Part shown: piece by piece, positions 62,997 through 64,000 of the stretch
How positions within the stretch are numbered: the stretch's first letter is position 1
Layout of the letters: each line of letters opens with the position of its first letter
Source: a virus
Virus record (IMG/VR): IMGVR_UViG_3300019360_000007
Span: 1 to 64,000 of that record
Length of the DNA: 64,000 nucleotides
Strand: one strand, 5' to 3'
Program-made: the position numbers and the translations under genes
The notes under the pieces: generated by a model
The model's database searches: none
What the model was told of the DNA's origin: nothing
The model's input: only the letters and a program-made list of their open reading frames with translations

Positions 62997-63965
62997 CTAC
63001 GTCCTGAGAGCCATGACCTGAGGACGAAAGACGACGGTCGGCGTGAACGAGACCCCGTCCGCGCCCCGCAGGACGCCGACCGCGAAGACGGCATTGCCGG
63101 TCGCCGTCGGGGGCGTCAAGGTCGCCAACCCCGACGTGGAGTCCAGGAAGACAGTGCTTCCGTTCTGCGCCATGGCTGGCGCGGCGCCGAAGCGCGTCGC
63201 GGGGCTCGATCCAGATTTCGTGTAGACCTGCACGCTCGCACCGAGGATGACTGTCTCGCGAGAGACGCCGACGACCTCCCAGATCCCGCCCGCGATAGAA
63301 GAACTCGCGCGGACCACCTCTCCGGCGGTGTTGAGGGTGACGAGATGCCCGACAGACAGCGCCTCGCCAGCGATGAAGACCTCGATGGATCCGAGGTCCT
63401 GCGTGAGTATCTCGTCGAGGGCGTCCTGGACGTTCGTGGACGTGAGGACGGTGCTGGAGCTGTCGTAGCCGATGTCGACCACGCGTCGGCTCGCTATCAG
63501 GTTCCAGTTCGTGGTGGCGGCGTCCGAGATGATCCTGATCGCGTCACCTTGCAGGGTGAGCGACTGCGACACGGCACCGTCGACCGTGTCCGCGCCAGAG
63601 CGCATCACCGTCACGGCGTTCGTCGAGCTGTCGGTCTTCATCACGACGAGCTCGTCTCCGAACCTCGCCGTCGTGAGAGGAACGTCCACTTGGATGGGTC
63701 CTCCCGAAGCGTCGACCAGGACGACCGACTCGGTCCCCATCGTGTGGTTCATCGATGCCACGACCACGGGACCGGTCGTGTCGGGCACATACCCGAGCCG
63801 CGCCATGCACTCGTCGAGGTCCGGCTGGCGCGAGTTGTCGACGAGAGTCACCTCGGTCCAGGGAGGTCGAGCGAGCAAGTCCGCGGTCGCCCCAGAGCCC
63901 GCCTCGATGAACTTGTCGAGGTGCGACGCCGATACGCCCGCGAGCCTGTAGCGGAACGTGCTCAT
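62997..63965 (-). CDS. Fibre-associated structural protein
   Basis: Protein of 322 residues. The ATG overlaps the TGA of the preceding gene. Its last 95 residues (VYTKSGSSPATRFGAAPAMA, LATLTPPTATGNAVFAVGVL, VVFRPQVMALRT) match the end of the 537-residue fibre, showing a shared C-terminal module. The first 230 residues differ: a helical start (ASHLDKFIEAGSGATADLLA), then beta strands (VVVASMNHTMGTESVVLVDA) with a DxxxNAVTVMRSGADTVDG motif typical of phage fibre and needle domains. It is probably another fibre or an adaptor in the same appendage. Confidence 0.74.
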   Translation of the reverse strand: MSTFRYRLAGVSASHLDKFIEAGSGATADLLARPPWTEVTLVDNSRQPDLDECMARLGYVPDTTGPVVVASMNHTMGTESVVLVDASGGPIQVDVPLTTARFGDELVVMKTDSSTNAVTVMRSGADTVDGAVSQSLTLQGDAIRIISDAATTNWNLIASRRVVDIGYDSSSTVLTSTNVQDALDEILTQDLGSIEVFIAGEALSVGHLVTLNTAGEVVRASSSIAGGIWEVVGVSRETVILGASVQVYTKSGSSPATRFGAAPAMAQNGSTVFLDSTSGLATLTPPTATGNAVFAVGVLRGADGVSFTPTVVFRPQVMALRT

Positions 63966-64000
63966 GCCGCGAACTCCATGCTGGCCGCGACGTCGACCCC
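63962..64000 (-). CDS. C-terminal end of a gene running off the right edge
   Basis: Twelve codons (GVDVAASMEFAA) and a TGA that overlaps the next ATG are visible. The overlap matches the coupling seen throughout the window, so a real gene is likely, but nothing can be said of its product. Confidence 0.5.
   Translation of the reverse strand, partial: GVDVAASMEFAA

Noticed and set aside
1-64000. Reassigned amber codon
   Set aside because: TAG ends several well-bounded genes (sheath, tape measure, first zinc-finger endonuclease, chaperone-like gene), so it acts as a normal stop.
1-64000. CRISPR array, insertion sequence or integrase/attachment site
   Set aside because: No regularly spaced identical repeats, no transposase or integrase motif and no inverted-repeat-bounded element were seen; the only exact tandem repeat is the 75-bp duplication.

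Overview
The window is a stretch of a tailed-phage genome, or of a large prophage, with a contractile tail. Nearly every base is coding and every supportable gene lies on the minus strand, so transcription runs from high to low coordinates. Genes abut or overlap (ATGA and TGATG junctions are common), GTG starts are frequent, and base composition is GC-rich (about 60-65% by eye). No ribosomal, tRNA or housekeeping gene is present. The host cannot be named from this sequence; the composition suggests a high-GC bacterium. Terminase, portal, capsid and replication genes are not in the window.

Read in the direction of transcription, the layout is as follows. 64000-59.5 kb: a partial gene, then a fibre/appendage module of proteins sharing N- or C-terminal peptides, ending in a fibre-like protein with a poly-gamma-glutamate-hydrolase-type domain whose 5' end carries a 75-bp tandem duplication. 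59.5-57.7 kb: five small genes, including a membrane-anchored coiled-coil protein overlapped by a secreted or lipoprotein-like one, possibly a spanin- or holin-type lysis pair. 57.7-51.1 kb: neck and tail-completion candidates, an actin/MreB-fold ATPase and a zinc-ribbon protein. 50.0-42.5 kb: a tail sheath protein of 2480 residues, several times larger than known sheaths because of a beta-rich insertion with two families of tandem repeats. 42.4-37.6 kb: a protein with the STAGHGG motif, small unknowns and a Nudix hydrolase. 37.6-30 kb: probable tail tube, a terminator, two likely tail-assembly proteins, tape measure and two paralogous LysM-region-like baseplate proteins. 28.6-0 kb: the baseplate, with a 1826-residue hub carrying a zinc-peptidase (M15-like) domain, a gpV-like spike, a glycine-rich duplicated small protein, a 3645-residue giant, several unknowns, a gp25-like wedge protein, a gpJ-like protein and the start of a gpI-position protein.

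Three free-standing homing-endonuclease-type genes interrupt this order. A GIY-YIG/NUMOD3 gene lies immediately upstream of the sheath gene. A zinc-finger nuclease related to the Vsr/EDxHD type lies immediately downstream of it. A second member of that zinc-finger family sits between two neck genes. The first zinc-finger gene is preceded by a near-perfect 35-nt hairpin that would bury its ribosome-binding site, a regulatory logic known from T4 mobile endonucleases.

Most notable: the giant repeat-bearing sheath, the actin-like ATPase inside a virion-morphogenesis operon, the hub-embedded M15 peptidase, the 3645-residue baseplate-region protein, and the appendage enzyme with its recent in-frame duplication.
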